This document shows, in pieces, positions 22,788 to 33,625 of a stretch of 64,000 bases of DNA (positions are counted from its first letter, which is position 1; every line of letters starts with the position of its first letter). A program made the translations under genes and the position numbers. This DNA comes from Lentinula raphanica (Eukaryota; Basidiomycota; Agaricomycetes; Agaricales; Omphalotaceae), in NCBI GenBank assembly GCA_027919835.1, contig JANVFP010000003.1, forward strand, positions 1,922,001 through 1,986,000. The letters are read 5' to 3'. The notes below the pieces were generated by a model. It was not told the DNA's origin. It did not search any database and saw nothing but the letters and a program-made list of their open reading frames with translations.

Positions 22788-23784
22788 ATGTCAACTGAAA
22801 CTACAGCAACTCTCCTTGAATCCCTGAATATGCAGCTGGAGGAGTTGGAAACTAAACGTGCCAAGTTCAAAAAAACCTCCACTAATTTGAGAGAGAAAAA
22901 ATTCCCTGGAGGTACGTTTCAATTTTTGAATGCTCTGATACTATCTGATTTCTATGGTCAGTAACTGTTCAAACTCTAGACAAAGATATTGCCCAAGTGC
23001 AATCTCAGATCCAAGGCATTTCTAAACGTGATCTCAACAGTCTCTGGCTTTTTGATAGAGTGTGGATTGACGTACAATGTCTAGTTCAAACCACTTCCAT
23101 GGCTCAACCTGGTGCTGGAATGAATATTGATCCAACCTGTGAGATCTTGGCCTAACTTGTTATTACCTCTAAACTGATATCTCCAAGTACAACAACTAGC
23201 AGGTGCCATTAACCGTAGTGGCAGTAGTGGCACCTCCGAAACAATTGGAGATTTTAGCAGTAAGTATATCAATACAATCTACTCAAATGAAGTTGATATC
23301 TTCTTAGATAATACTAATCATACTGAAGATGTTTCAATGTTTGACATGGAAGCGCACAAGAAGAAGGCTTTACAAGGTAAGATTCCTTTATTGACACTTT
23401 GCTACAAGCTGTATTTTCTTTACACTTCATATTTGAAGTGTCTTTCTTTTACACTTCATAATGAAGTGCATTTCTCTTACACTTCATATCAAAGTGTCTT
23501 TTTTTTACACTGCATATTGAAGTGTAATTATACTACACCTCATTTGAAGTGTCTTTCTTTTACACTGCCCAATGAAGTGCATTCCTTCTACACTTCATAT
23601 GAAAGTGTCTCTCTTTTACACTTCATTGAAGTGCATTCCCTCTACACTTCATATGAAAGTGTCTCTTCTTTACACCTCATTGAAGTGCCTTTTTTTTACA
23701 TTGCATATTGAAGTGCATTTCTTTTACACTTTCAGTTATAATGTTGTGTCATATTCTGACAGTTTAACAGAGTTCAAGGATGAT
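22788..23784 (+). pseudogene. Gene X, 5' part (split by the CACTA element)
   Basis: Unrecognised gene. Start ATG 22788 (MSTETTATLLESLNMQLEEL, a probable coiled coil). Exons 22788-22911, 22962-23138, 23188-23259, 23308-23376 and 23771-23784 keep phase. The last exon breaks off at ...KDD where the CACTA element begins. Intron 4 (23377-23770) is 394 nt long, against about 50 for the others, and holds the palindrome array. The coding sequence continues at 31561 and the whole would be 463 residues. It lies 0.8 kb downstream of the dioxygenase on the same strand, separated by the satellite. I know no family for it and assign no function. Confidence 0.8.
23404..23740. repeat. Intronic array of about 11 short palindromes
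   Basis: Units of roughly 26-31 bp, each a T-rich spacer plus an imperfect dyad such as ACACTTCATATTTGAAGTGT or ACACTTCATATGAAAGTGT. Some units are shortened (ACACTTCATTGAAGTG). The array lies entirely within intron 4 of gene X and ends 30 bp before its acceptor. Confidence 0.9.
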
Positions 23785-24051
23785 CCCCAGTCAAAATCCC
23801 GTCGAATGAGAATGAGTGACATCGTGTCAGATATCACGGCAGGTGTCTCAATCGGTTGATAGCGTGATTCTCATAGGCGGCTCGATTTTCCTGATTACTC
23901 AGCCTCGTCTTTATCTGTTCTCCTCCAACGACATCTGTCCGTTCTGTTCAACCATCTACGTTCTGTATTTCTGTGTCAATCAAATGACTTCGAAACTTTT
24001 TCTGTAACTCGGTGTGACTTTTTCTGTCAACTCTACTGGCATATCATCATC

Positions 24052-24951
24052 ATGTTGGCCGAGCACAACACTTCTCGTGGTCGCAAGCGCACTCATTCAG
24101 TTTTCGGCAATTTCAAAGACTCTTCAATGGATCACCCAAAAACACGCAAAAGCTCTCTGCATGCTACTAGCGCTATCAACGAGTATGCTATCTGATTATA
24201 ACTATAAGTCAATCTATCTCACTCTTTGCTTCACAGACTCTATGCTTCCGGTATTGAGGATTCTCAGGTCGATTCCCAAACCTGGGTTGCAAGTGTATAT
24301 GAACAGGCAGGGCGTTCGGTGCTAGTGGACTCAGGTATGCTGTTGTCCTTGTATGTCATCGGGGTCATTGCTTACTATCTCGATAGCTTCTTTGAACACT
24401 ACGGTATCACCATTCCAAAAAGATGTTAGCAAGGCTAAGCAAGCCAGTTACACAAAGATGTATGTTCTCTGTGCTCATGGCCACTTCACAATTGCATCCT
24501 AATATCTTCCTTACAGCCATCTGACTCCAAATGAAGATGCGATGGGTAGTGTTGGTACGGTCTCCCAATCTTTTGACCGAGGTGCGTATAGTGATTCCAT
24601 ATCGAAACGAAAGTGTTCTCATTGTAGTCCATGGATCTAGGCATTCAAACTGATGTCACTATCGACGACTTGAACACCGCCGACTCACTTTCTGAAGACC
24701 TCGCGCTTGCTGTAGAGAGCCTCGAACAACAAGAAACCTGCCTTCGGTCACAGCTCCAGTCTCAACAAGAAGAGATTCAGCAACTCGAACATGAACGAAC
24801 AGATCTCCGCGTTCAGTTATGCATCCAGCAGCGTGAAGCCAATGCAAACATTGCACGAGCACACAGAGACATGCGCAGACTGATTCAAGAGTGGGACATG
24901 GCTGTAAGCAAGTTGGAGAAGGCATTGAAGGGAACAGATACAAATCTCTAA
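24052..24951 (+). CDS. Coiled-coil protein of the CACTA element
   Basis: Start ATG 24052 (MLAEHNTSRGRKRTHSVFGN). Introns near 24181-24237, 24336-24424, 24462-24517 and 24581-24640 join in phase. The last acceptor, after ATCTAG (24640), joins SFDR to GIQTDVTIDD. The C-terminal 90 residues form a long coiled coil (ESLEQQETCLRSQLQSQQEE ... MRRLIQEWDMAVSKLEKAL). It ends at 24951, 165 bp before the transposase. It is probably an element-encoded accessory protein. I know no function. Confidence 0.65.
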
Positions 24952-25115
24952 GCAGTTTTGGTTCGAAAGATATGTACTCCAACGATTTTGAATATAGCCA
25001 TGACTGTGGCGTTGAAGTTACTACCCAGCGCTAGCTATGTAATTGCCTCAACAAAACCTCGTGTAACCTATATCGTTGACTTCACTAATCCAACCACTGA
25101 ACTTTATACCTAGCC

Positions 25116-28100
25116 ATGTCTTCTCGTCCTCAGCGAGTATGCAACTGCAGAAAGTATTGCGGCGGCCCTAATGGGCCAGGTATTCTTCGACCGTATTCCA
25201 CCTATAATCGCCACATGAACATTGAAAAGAAGGCAGCTTTATACAATGCTGGCCCTACTCCATCCTCTTCATCTTCGGGCAACCATCTAGACACAAACTC
25301 GAACACTCCTAATGATGGTACTAGTGTTGATTCTGAAATCCACAACACGGCAGCGGGAGATGGGCATGATCAGGACATTGTAGGTCTCTTTATCATTAAT
25401 TATACTGTAAATAGGCTGACTACTACCCTTTATCGAGACATCCAGCAATTCCTTGGCTGGCGAAGATGTTGATATGAGTCCGTCGACTCAATCTCAGCAC
25501 GACCAACCCGGGTCTCCACAATCGAATGACACAGACAGCGAGTCTGGTGATATCCATGATCTCAACCAACCAACATCGCATGAGCACCCCCCCGACACAG
25601 ATAATCTGAATTTTGTTCCCCAGATCGAGGACATCTCTATTGCCCTTCAATTCATAAATTCCATGAAGGCGGCAACCCTCGATAGCTCAATCGAGCCCCT
25701 GCCTGCTGAAATCATCCACCAGCTCTCAACTCCTCCCGAAGGTTCCCTTACAATCGAAGATCCTGATGATCGATTGTCTCTCGACATTTACCTTGCTCTG
25801 ACGAATGCATCACAAGAATCATATACTCGTGTTTGCGAAGCGATTAGCCGTCGTTATCCAGATACAAGCTTGCTCACTTATCACGAAGTCAAGAAACTTG
25901 TGGAAAGTTTGAGCGGTGTTTGTCCAATCTCACGGGACATGTGTGTTAACTCATGCATTGGCTACACTGGCCCTTTTGTAGAGCTTGAGCACTGCCCATA
26001 CTGCGGGGAGCGCCGGTATGATGATAAGAAGGGGAAGAAGGTCGCTCGAAAGGAATTCACCACTATTCCCATCTCAACTCAGCTCCAGGCACTACGACGA
26101 ACGGAATCAGGTTCTGCTGCATTCCAATACCGGAAGCAATACACTGAAAAAATCTTGCGCGATCTTGAAGAGAATGATGGGGTGAAGACGACGCCGTACA
26201 CAGATTTCTTTGATGGGTCTGACTATCTCAATGCCATCCAAGAGGGTAAAATCGCAGACGATGATATCGTTCTCATGCTCTCAATTGATGGAGCGCAGCT
26301 TTATCGGAACAAGGCATCGGATACCTGGATTTACATTTGGATAGTGCTCGATCATGATCCTTCCTCACGCTATAAAGTATGCCATGTCCTTCCTGGGGGT
26401 TTTATACCTGGACCCCACAAGCCCAAAAATCTCGATAGCTTCCTCTTCCCAGGCTTATACCATCTCTCTGCGATTCAACGGCAAGGTGGAATATCTATGT
26501 GGAATGGCATAGAAAAGTGTGTCATCAGCTCGAATCTCTTCTTGGCTATAGTATCAGCAGATACACCTGCTATGGCGTGTCTGACTGGCTTTGTTGGACA
26601 TCAAGGAAGAATGCACTGCCGGTATTATTGTCCTCTCCGAGGACGCCTGAAGGACAGGCATTATTATCCCGCACGGTTGAAACCAGATCACTACAATGTC
26701 GCAGGTGCAGATCACCCTGATGTAGACCTCGATGAACTCCTTCTGGGTTTTAACTCAGCTATGTCTTCGCAGCAATATAATACAAATCTCCGTCATCTTA
26801 TCGCCTCACCCAACAAAACTCAGTATGCTGCTCGTCGCCTTGAGACAGGCCTAGTAAAACCAAGCATCTTCAGTGGCCTGTCACACGACCACATCTTGGG
26901 AATTCCAGCTATCTTTTCTGGAGACTGTATGCATTTGCCAGCTCTAAACATTCCCGATCTATATCTATCCCTTTGGCGTGCCACTATCGACTGTGATCGG
27001 AAGGATGACAAGAATACTTGGGACTGGGCAGTTTTCCGCAATCTTTCTTTGTGGAAGGAACATGGAAAGGAGGTTGCCGCTACACGGCCGTATATACCTG
27101 GTTCATTTGATCGTCCCCCACGAGATCCTGCCGAAAAACTGAACAGTGGATATAAGGCATGGGAGTTTCTCTTATACTTCTTCGGCCTTGGACCTTGCCT
27201 CCTGTATGGCAGACTCCCTCCGATCTACTGGAAGCAGTACTGTAAACTCGTCCGAGGCGTACTTCTACTTCTGCAGGATGAGATTCCTCAATCCGAAATC
27301 GTGGAAGCAAATTCCTTGTTGACTGAGTCATTGACTGAATTCGAAGAGATCTATGTACAGCGGAAAGCTGAACGGATTCACTTTGTTCGCCCAAGTGTAC
27401 ATGCTATTTCGCACATGCCTCATGAAACTCTCCGCATGGGGCCAGGAATCATCTATGCACAATGGACCATGGAACGTACAATTGGTAATCTTGGTGGGGA
27501 AATCAATCAACATTCGAACCTGTATGCAAACCTTGCTAATTGTGGGGTTCGGCGAGCTCAAATCAATGCAATCAAAGCTATGGTCCCAGACATTGAACCA
27601 CTTGAAAAAGTCCTACCTCGTGAATCACAAGACATTGGAGGTGGATATGTTCTTCTCCAAGCTCGGGATTCCACTTCGCGTCCAGTTACCGAAGTGGAGG
27701 CAGCTGCTTTTCGGAAATATCTTACGCATATGAATGTAGAGGTGGACAAGCACTTCTCTCCTTCGATTACTCGCTGGGCCCGCTTGCGCCTTCCAAATGG
27801 GCAAATAGCACGTTCACGATGGAAAGAAGAATTGAAACAAATAGAGGATCTTCGAACTTCTCGAAATGTCATGGTACCGTTCCAACTTTTCTCTGTATAT
27901 ATTTCACTCACTCACACTATTCAGACAAACCTCAACGGAACTGCCAATCTAGCTGAAATTCACTTCTACACTAGCATCTCAGTGAATGGTCAACTCAAAC
28001 ATCTAGCTGTTGCTTCATTCTATGGCGCACCTCATGAACAGTTGCAACAAGAGTCCTCGAACACATATATTTCTGTCCAGCATTTTCGAGATGTTGATGT

Positions 28101-28275
28101 CAGAGTGTTCGAAGTGAACAGGATCATTGCAGTAGTCATGCTTGCTCCAGATCCACGGTATGGAAGGTTCTTTCAGGATGGCTCAGAGAAGGATCGCTAC
28201 TTCTTGATGCAACGCGTTGGTCTGAGAATGACACAGAATATTGGAATTCAGGAAGAAGATACAGAGTCGATGTAA
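25116..28275 (+). CDS. Tnp2-family transposase (CACTA/EnSpm)
   Basis: Main transposase of the element. Exon 1 is 25116-25379 and begins MSSRPQRVCNCRKYCGG, with a CxC/Cys-His N-terminal motif. Exon 2 starts 25438 and keeps frame. Family blocks: CVNSCIGYTGPF and CPYCGERRYD, FTTIPISTQLQALRR, IVLMLSIDGAQLYRNKASD, YKVCHVLPGGFIPGPHKPK, LTGFVGHQGRMHCRYYCPLR and DHILGIPAIFSGDCMHLPAL. In-frame 27871-27927 looks like a 57-nt intron (GTACCG...TTCAG) rather than coding. About 1000 residues with no stop, so it may be functional. Confidence 0.93.
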
Positions 28276-28438
28276 GTAGTTCATGTAACCAACAGTACTA
28301 CGAAATTACACATCACCTGATATGTATGTCAAAGACGACAAGAATCGAGTGATTCTGCTTCTTCACACCAACTTCATCGACACTCTTTATTCATCTTGTC
28401 TGATACTCATATACTCATTCTCTAATTCACCGATACAA

Positions 28439-31003
28439 ATGTCACATTTGATCCAGAGTTTTTTCGCTCATGCAGGGAAAGGCCTGCTCTCACCATCAAG
28501 GCAGCAAATAATGCCACCGAGTGTGCACCAAGCAGCTCTTAACGCAAGCCCGGGTCTTCGTGATACCCCACTACAGCCTCAATATGGACTTGGGCCTCGA
28601 ACGGAGTGAGTTATCCAAGTCTATCTCTTCCTTTGAAGTTTACATTGCTATACCAGTCTCTACGCCAATGAGTTACAGCAGCAGAACTTGGAGCTTACTA
28701 TGCAAGTTGAGTGCCTCAAAACAGAAGTGAAAGTTTGGAAGTATGTTGTAAATCATTCTTGAGTATGCATATTCACCTTCAAATTCACAGAGAAGCCCAT
28801 AGTTCTCTAGCACACTCAATCGAGACCAAAGGAATTGCAGATTTGTCCAACATTGAATTAGCTCGTGTGGAAGCAACACCTCCTTTCAGTCCCGCATTGG
28901 ACCGAGGCGATTATCCAAAAGTCAAGTTCTGGGAACGCTGAGAGTACAAAGCAGCCGAGCATCAAGAAAAAAGTACAAAACTTGGTCTGGAGCCACCTAT
29001 CCGGGGCGGTACACAATGTGCAAATGGCATCAATGTCGCACAGAAGTATATCGAGGATAAAGATGGCATAGTTATTGATGGTGCCCGAGCTTCAGCTATA
29101 CGACGAATGGCTCACTCGTGCTTTGCAGGATATCTAGCTGAAGGAACTGCACCGGCGTCTTGGGGACAAGCTTCGTTTGAAGTAACATCACATCTTTATC
29201 GGGTGTTAGAAGCAAACTTTCCAGAGCTCCGCTACTGCGCTGATCATTGGAAGGCCAGCTATCTCTGTACACAAATTTATCCTTCCTGGCGAAAGAACGC
29301 TCTTCAAAAAAAGGACAAGATGCCTCTAGTCAAGTCCGAAAACCCCAACGATGCTAGTTCTATGTTATCAAGTGGGACACCAAAACGTAGTGCTTCGATC
29401 GACACCAATATGACTGATGGGAATGAGCCGGAGCCGTCCTCCAAAAGAGCACGAACTAGTCAACTTTATAAGGTATGTTTCATCTCAAGGTCTATCTAGT
29501 ATGAGACAACGTTTCGCTGAATCGTTCAAATGGAAGGGTTCAAAAATACCCATTGTCAATCCGCTGTGAGTCCATATTTAGAATTACACTACGATGCTCA
29601 CAACATGCTATTAGGGCCATACAGCTGAAACAAGGACCAACAAGTACCACCACTGCTCCTGTATGTTCTTCAAAAGTATCAAAACAGCCAAATTCGGAGA
29701 TAGAGGATGTGGAAATGTGCAATATGGATGTGTCACTGGCAGACAACATTACAGGTGTGTTGCAACGATTACGCTCGAAAATGTACTCTAATGTGAACAC
29801 AGTCAGTACTCCCCAGCCGGGCCTCGAACCAGCCTCCCATCCTGCTGCACACAAATTTTGTTCCACGAGCAGTGTCCCTGATACCGACGACAATGTCAAG
29901 ATGACCAATATCATGGCCTCCTCCAGCAATAGTGTCAGAGATGTAGTGCTGGATACTATCACTTCAAACGGTCACTCTCTTCCTTCTTTGTCTCTCCTCT
30001 TGCTCATGTTATCACAGATGACCAAGATTCTACCTCGGGTGCTGTTGCAAACATCGACGCGGCAATTACTGCAAATATCGACATGGCAAGTACCACAAAC
30101 AACAACGCGGCAACTGCTGCAAACGTCGACACGGCAATTACTGCAAACGTCGACGCGGCAACTGCTGCAAACGTCGACGTGGCAACTGCTGCAGACGTCA
30201 ATGTGGCAACTGCTGCAAACGTCAACGTAGCTGCTGCAAACATCGACGCGGCAACTGCTGCAAACGTCAACGCCGTGACTACTGCAAACGTCGACGCGGC
30301 AACTGCTGCAAACATTGACGCAGCAACTGCTGCAAATGTCGACGTGGTGACTACTGCAAACATCGACGCGACAACTACTGCAAACGTCGACGCGACAACT
30401 GCTGCAAACGTCGACGCGGCAACTGCTGCAAACGTCAACGTGGGAACTGCAAGCATTGACGTGGCTTCCTTTCATCCCATCGCTCCATCTTTGGATTCTT
30501 CCTCTTCTCCTCTTGTTACCAGTGGACTCGTTCTTGCCGCAGGTGCTGCGCCGCCTGTTCTCACGGATCACCAGGTTTCTGCCTTGAATGCCTCCACCAC
30601 TGCCCCAACTCTCACTGCACCAAAGAAGTCAAGGTCTTCGGGTCTGATGAAGCCCAGTAAAAGTATGAGTGCAAGGTGAATTTCTTCTTACACAGATCTG
30701 CTTGATTGATGCTCATGCAGTTATGCTTGTGTAGGAATCTTTGTGCCATTGATTGGGTCAAGACGAACAGAGGAGGGACCACTGCAGATTTTGCAGACTA
30801 CTGGGACAGGATTGAGAAGACTCCAGAAGCTGAGGTATGTCTCAATCATTTCGCTCTGATGTGTCTTGAGAATGTATCTCTGTGTATAGCCATTCCATCA
30901 AGCATTGGCCGCTGCTAAAAAGGCAAAGAAAGAGGTTTGTCTTCGCCCAGCAGTATGATACAGAGTCATCTCACCTTGTATACAGGCTGCTGGTCGTAAA
31001 TAA
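28439..31003 (+). pseudogene. Third CACTA gene, nuclear-type protein with heptapeptide repeats and an in-frame TGA
   Basis: Start ATG 28439 (MSHLIQSFFAHAG). Introns follow 28606 and 28738. The third exon has a coiled coil (LYANELQQQNLELTMQVEC spans its start) and reaches KVKFWER, then TGA at 28939-28941. The same frame continues with EYKAAEHQEKSTKLG and the conserved block YIEDKDGIVIDGARASAIRR ... FPELRYCADHWKASYLCTQI. Later exons carry about 19 copies of a 21-bp repeat (ATAANVD) and end with NLCAIDWVKTNRGGTTADF, PFHQALAAAKKAKKE and AAGRK. This arrangement recurs beside Tnp2 genes in Agaricomycetes. Everything except the TGA keeps frame, so the break looks recent. Confidence 0.72.
30040..30460 (+). 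repeat. 21-bp minisatellite encoding ATAANVD heptads
   Basis: About 19 copies of GCAACTGCTGCAAACGTCGAC-like units, some with internal 3-bp changes and one shortened, inside the third CACTA gene. The 21-bp period keeps the frame open, so antisense frames are open too. Confidence 0.9.
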
Positions 31004-31560
31004 CTCCATTCAACATCGAAATGTTGGTTTTGCTTCATAACATCAATTTCATTCAACAAGTTTCACTCGACAACATCAGCTTTATTCGATCAACTTCGGT
31101 CTCCTCTAGTTGACATATATGTTCCTTTCGTTGGTTCGGCGGTGTCATTTCTTGTCAACCTCACTTGGAGAGTCGAGGGTGCATGCCAACGTTCTGCGAT
31201 ACCTTCCTTTTGCCATACTCACTATAATATGCTCTACAAACCGATACAATAGATCTGAATAGATATACATAATTTGAATCAATCTGAACCGTTTTGAATT
31301 GATTCTCTGTTCTGTTAGTTAATTGTTCTGAACCAATATGAACCGAAGCTAGCGTGGATGACTACATCGTAGGGAACAGTGTTCAAACGAGCTCAACATA
31401 TGAGAGAAACTAAGAGACTCTATGAGATTCTATGGTAACCGATGTCACCCAATATTCCATCTGTAAATGTCTCATATTTCGAGCGAGAATGGATCATATC
31501 GGGTGACCCGACTACACCTCTTCTCACTCGATCTCACCCGACGGGATTTTCACTGGGGTT

Positions 31561-32688
31561 GATCTCCCATACACTTCCATTAAAGCTTTTGCCAACTCTT
31601 GGAAAGAATATCAGACTAGACCTTCCACAAGTGGGCATGGTGATCCAACATCCTCTTTACGCCTAGCCACCAGTCAACTGTTGATCAAAGGTATATCAAT
31701 CTGTAAAAATTTGAAGATAGATGGTACGGCTATAGATTGGCCAATCAATGGTGAAGAAGAAAATGTAGGACCAGATCATGCTATCAAACTGTGGGAATGG
31801 CTGAAAAAAGAGATACCAGAGATAGATGACACTACCAATGTTTGTTATTATTTCAAGTTTATTTCACTACTGACTTGGAGTGTCACACAGTTAAACCCAA
31901 TCACTACAGCTCATTCTACCTCTTCTCAGCCTATGTATCAGCCAGGATTTCCTCAGGCACCTGCAATTGCCTTTGCAGGTAAGTACTTATATTATAGACA
32001 CAGATATGTTCTGTAATAATTGTTGCAGGTAACCAGGCTGGTGATATTCTGTTTTTTGATTATGAGACTGGTAAACATATAGTTCTCTCTAAAACCAAGG
32101 CAAAGGATGCCAGGCAGAAATTGGAATCTTACCCTGGCACCATTGAGGGTGGACCCGAATTGGCTATGCAACTTCTCAAGAACCATGTAAGTATTATAGT
32201 TTTGCAACCTGCCTAGTGATTACTTCATTTACTTTCCAATCTAGGTTGGTGGCAAAAAATGTGCCACCCATTCTGACCTTGTCAACTGGAGGGGCAAAAA
32301 AATACCACAGCGCCATGGACATCTAGACTGTGGTTGTCCTAAAGTTCTTGCTCTTGTGGAACTATTCATCAAAAAAATAGCCTCCCCAGATGGACTTTAT
32401 GTCCGTGAAGCAGATGATCTTCTGCTCAACATGCAAGCCCTCCTTCCAGAATACAAGCATGATTTTTCTTTCAGTCCCTCCAACCTTCTCATCATACAAC
32501 ATGCTCTACGTCTGGTTTCTGGACTTCAGGTAGAGAAGTTGTTGCAGCCAAAGACTGATAGGCTATTCGACACCTCTAAATGGGCAGTGACGGAGCTGGA
32601 GGGTTTAGTTACTGAGGGAAAGGATAAAGAGGTTTTACAGAAGATCTTGGAAGAGCTTGCTGAAATGGAGAAGAAATACAGAATGTAG
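31561..32688 (+). pseudogene. Gene X, 3' part (continuation after the CACTA element)
   Basis: Exons 31561-31690, 31721-31839, 31891-31978, 32029-32186 and 32245-32688 keep phase with the 5' part. Counting one GAT, the fused gene is 1392 nt (463 residues plus stop). It starts DLPYTSIKAFANSWKEYQTR. Then come DGTAIDWPINGEEENVGPDH, GDILFFDYETGKHIVLSKTK and a Cys/His segment (KKCATHSDLVNWRGKKIPQR, then HGHLDCGCPKV) that could bind metal. The C-terminus is helical and charged (LQKILEELAEMEKKYRM). The first ATG available here (31721 region) is only an internal codon. No known family recognised. Confidence 0.8.
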
Positions 32689-32761
32689 ATTCTAAGATCA
32701 GATACAAGAGTTTGTAAAATTCAAACACAGTGTTTCAAGCTTGTGAATGGCCTACAAAGAA

Positions 32762-33109
32762 GATGTCAAGAATTTACAGTTTTCAAAGCAGATGTCCGAA
32801 ATTTACAGTTCTCAAAGCAGATGTCCAGAATTTACAGTTCTCAAAGCAGATGTCAAAAATTTACAGTTCTCAAAACAGATGTCAAAAATTTACAGTTCTC
32901 AAAACAGATGTCAAAAATTTACAGTTCTCAAAGCAGATGTCCGAAATTTACAGTTCTCAAAGCAGATGTCCAGAATTTACAGTTCTCAAAGCAGATGTCA
33001 AAAATTTACAGTTCTCAAAACAGATGTCAAAAATTTACAGTTCTCAAAACAGATGTCCAGAATTTACAGTTCTCAAAGCAGATGTCAAAAATTTACACTT
33101 CTCAATATT
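32762..33109 (+). repeat. Twelve tandem copies of a 29-bp unit
   Basis: Unit GATGTCAAAAATTTACAGTT plus CTCAAAACA. Variants at positions 7-9 (CCGA, CCAG, CAAA) follow a five-unit order that repeats (copies 2-6 and 7-11), a higher-order period near 145 bp. It starts 74 bp after the gene X stop. Because 29 is not a multiple of three, all three plus frames are open. Confidence 0.95.
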
Positions 33110-33119
33110 GCCTTCAATA

Positions 33120-33215
33120 AGTAACTGTCACTGCAATACGGCTCAATTCCCAATCTGTCAATGCAAGACGGTTCAACTCCCACCTGTCAATTTAAGACAC
33201 TTGCGCTGCCCACTG
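33120..33215 (+). repeat. Three loose copies of a 30-bp unit
   Basis: Units of about 30 bp built on CTGTCAmTGCAAkACGGyTCAA and CTCCCA. The last diverges to CTGTCAATTTAAGACACTTG. It directly follows the 29-bp array and precedes tRNA-Lys by about 100 bp. Confidence 0.6.
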
Positions 33216-33313
33216 TAAGGCCTTAAATCTGCGGCAATATGTCATGATAGTTCAACGTGAGGCCTTTTAGACAAGGAAAGGATCCAATATATGTGTATGT
33301 CACTGAATGGTAA

Positions 33314-33410
33314 GCCCGCCTAGCTCAATCGGATAGAGCGTCAGACTTTTACAAGCTGTTGGGCGGTATTTGATATCTGAAGGCTGCGAGTTCGACCCTC
33401 GCGGTGGGCT
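33314..33410 (+). tRNA. tRNA-Lys (anticodon UUU) with 23-nt intron
   Basis: Acceptor GCCCGCC pairs with GGTGGGC (one G-T). The anticodon stem is TCAGA/TCTGA with anticodon TTT, and the T arm is GCGAG TTCGACC CTCGC. An intron of 23 nt (33352-33374) follows position 37, the usual place. It marks the right edge of the accessory island. Confidence 0.93.
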
Positions 33411-33625
33411 TATTATTCCTTGATTCTTTATGGTTTGATTTTTTAGGGCAGGAGTCCTTCCTTCCTCTGCTAGATCTAATCGAAGAGAATTTTAGATGCT
33501 CGTAGTTCTTGTGAGACTGAATGAGCGGGATTCAAGAGAATTCAAGTGCTACAAGTGGAAATGCTTGTTTCTGTATAAGTAGACCTACATACAACAAGAC
33601 GCAATAGTTTATAATAGTCAAACAA

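Larger units (their letters stand above)
23785..31560 (+). mobile_element. CACTA (EnSpm)-type DNA transposon inserted in gene X
   Basis: The ends are inverted repeats: CCCCAGTCAAAATCCCGTCG at 23785 and, on the minus strand from 31558, CCCCAGTGAAAATCCCGTCG, followed by TGAGA and GAGTGA words in both. GAT precedes the left end (23782-23784) and occurs at 31561-31563, consistent with the 3-bp duplication made by CACTA elements. Two bases (TT) at the right end have no partner on the left. Inside are three plus-strand genes: a coiled-coil ORF, a Tnp2 transposase and a repeat-bearing accessory gene. It interrupts exon 5 of gene X. Confidence 0.88.

Noticed and set aside
23404..23740. CRISPR-like array
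   Set aside because: Units are palindromes with T-rich spacers of similar sequence in a eukaryotic intron; there are no cas genes and no unique spacers.
25116..28275. KDZ transposase linked to the TET gene
   Set aside because: The conserved blocks (DGAQLYRNKASD, GGFIPGPHKPK, Cys-rich CPYCGE) are those of the Tnp2/CACTA family, and the element inserted later into gene X.
29972..30571. Minus-strand Cys-rich repeat protein (CSSCRVDV repeats)
   Set aside because: It is antisense to the 21-bp minisatellite of the third CACTA gene, whose period keeps all frames open.
32743..33124. Three overlapping plus-strand frames of 125-162 codons with repeated peptides
   Set aside because: They are the same 29-bp repeat read in three frames; the period is not a multiple of three and no start or splice context supports a protein.
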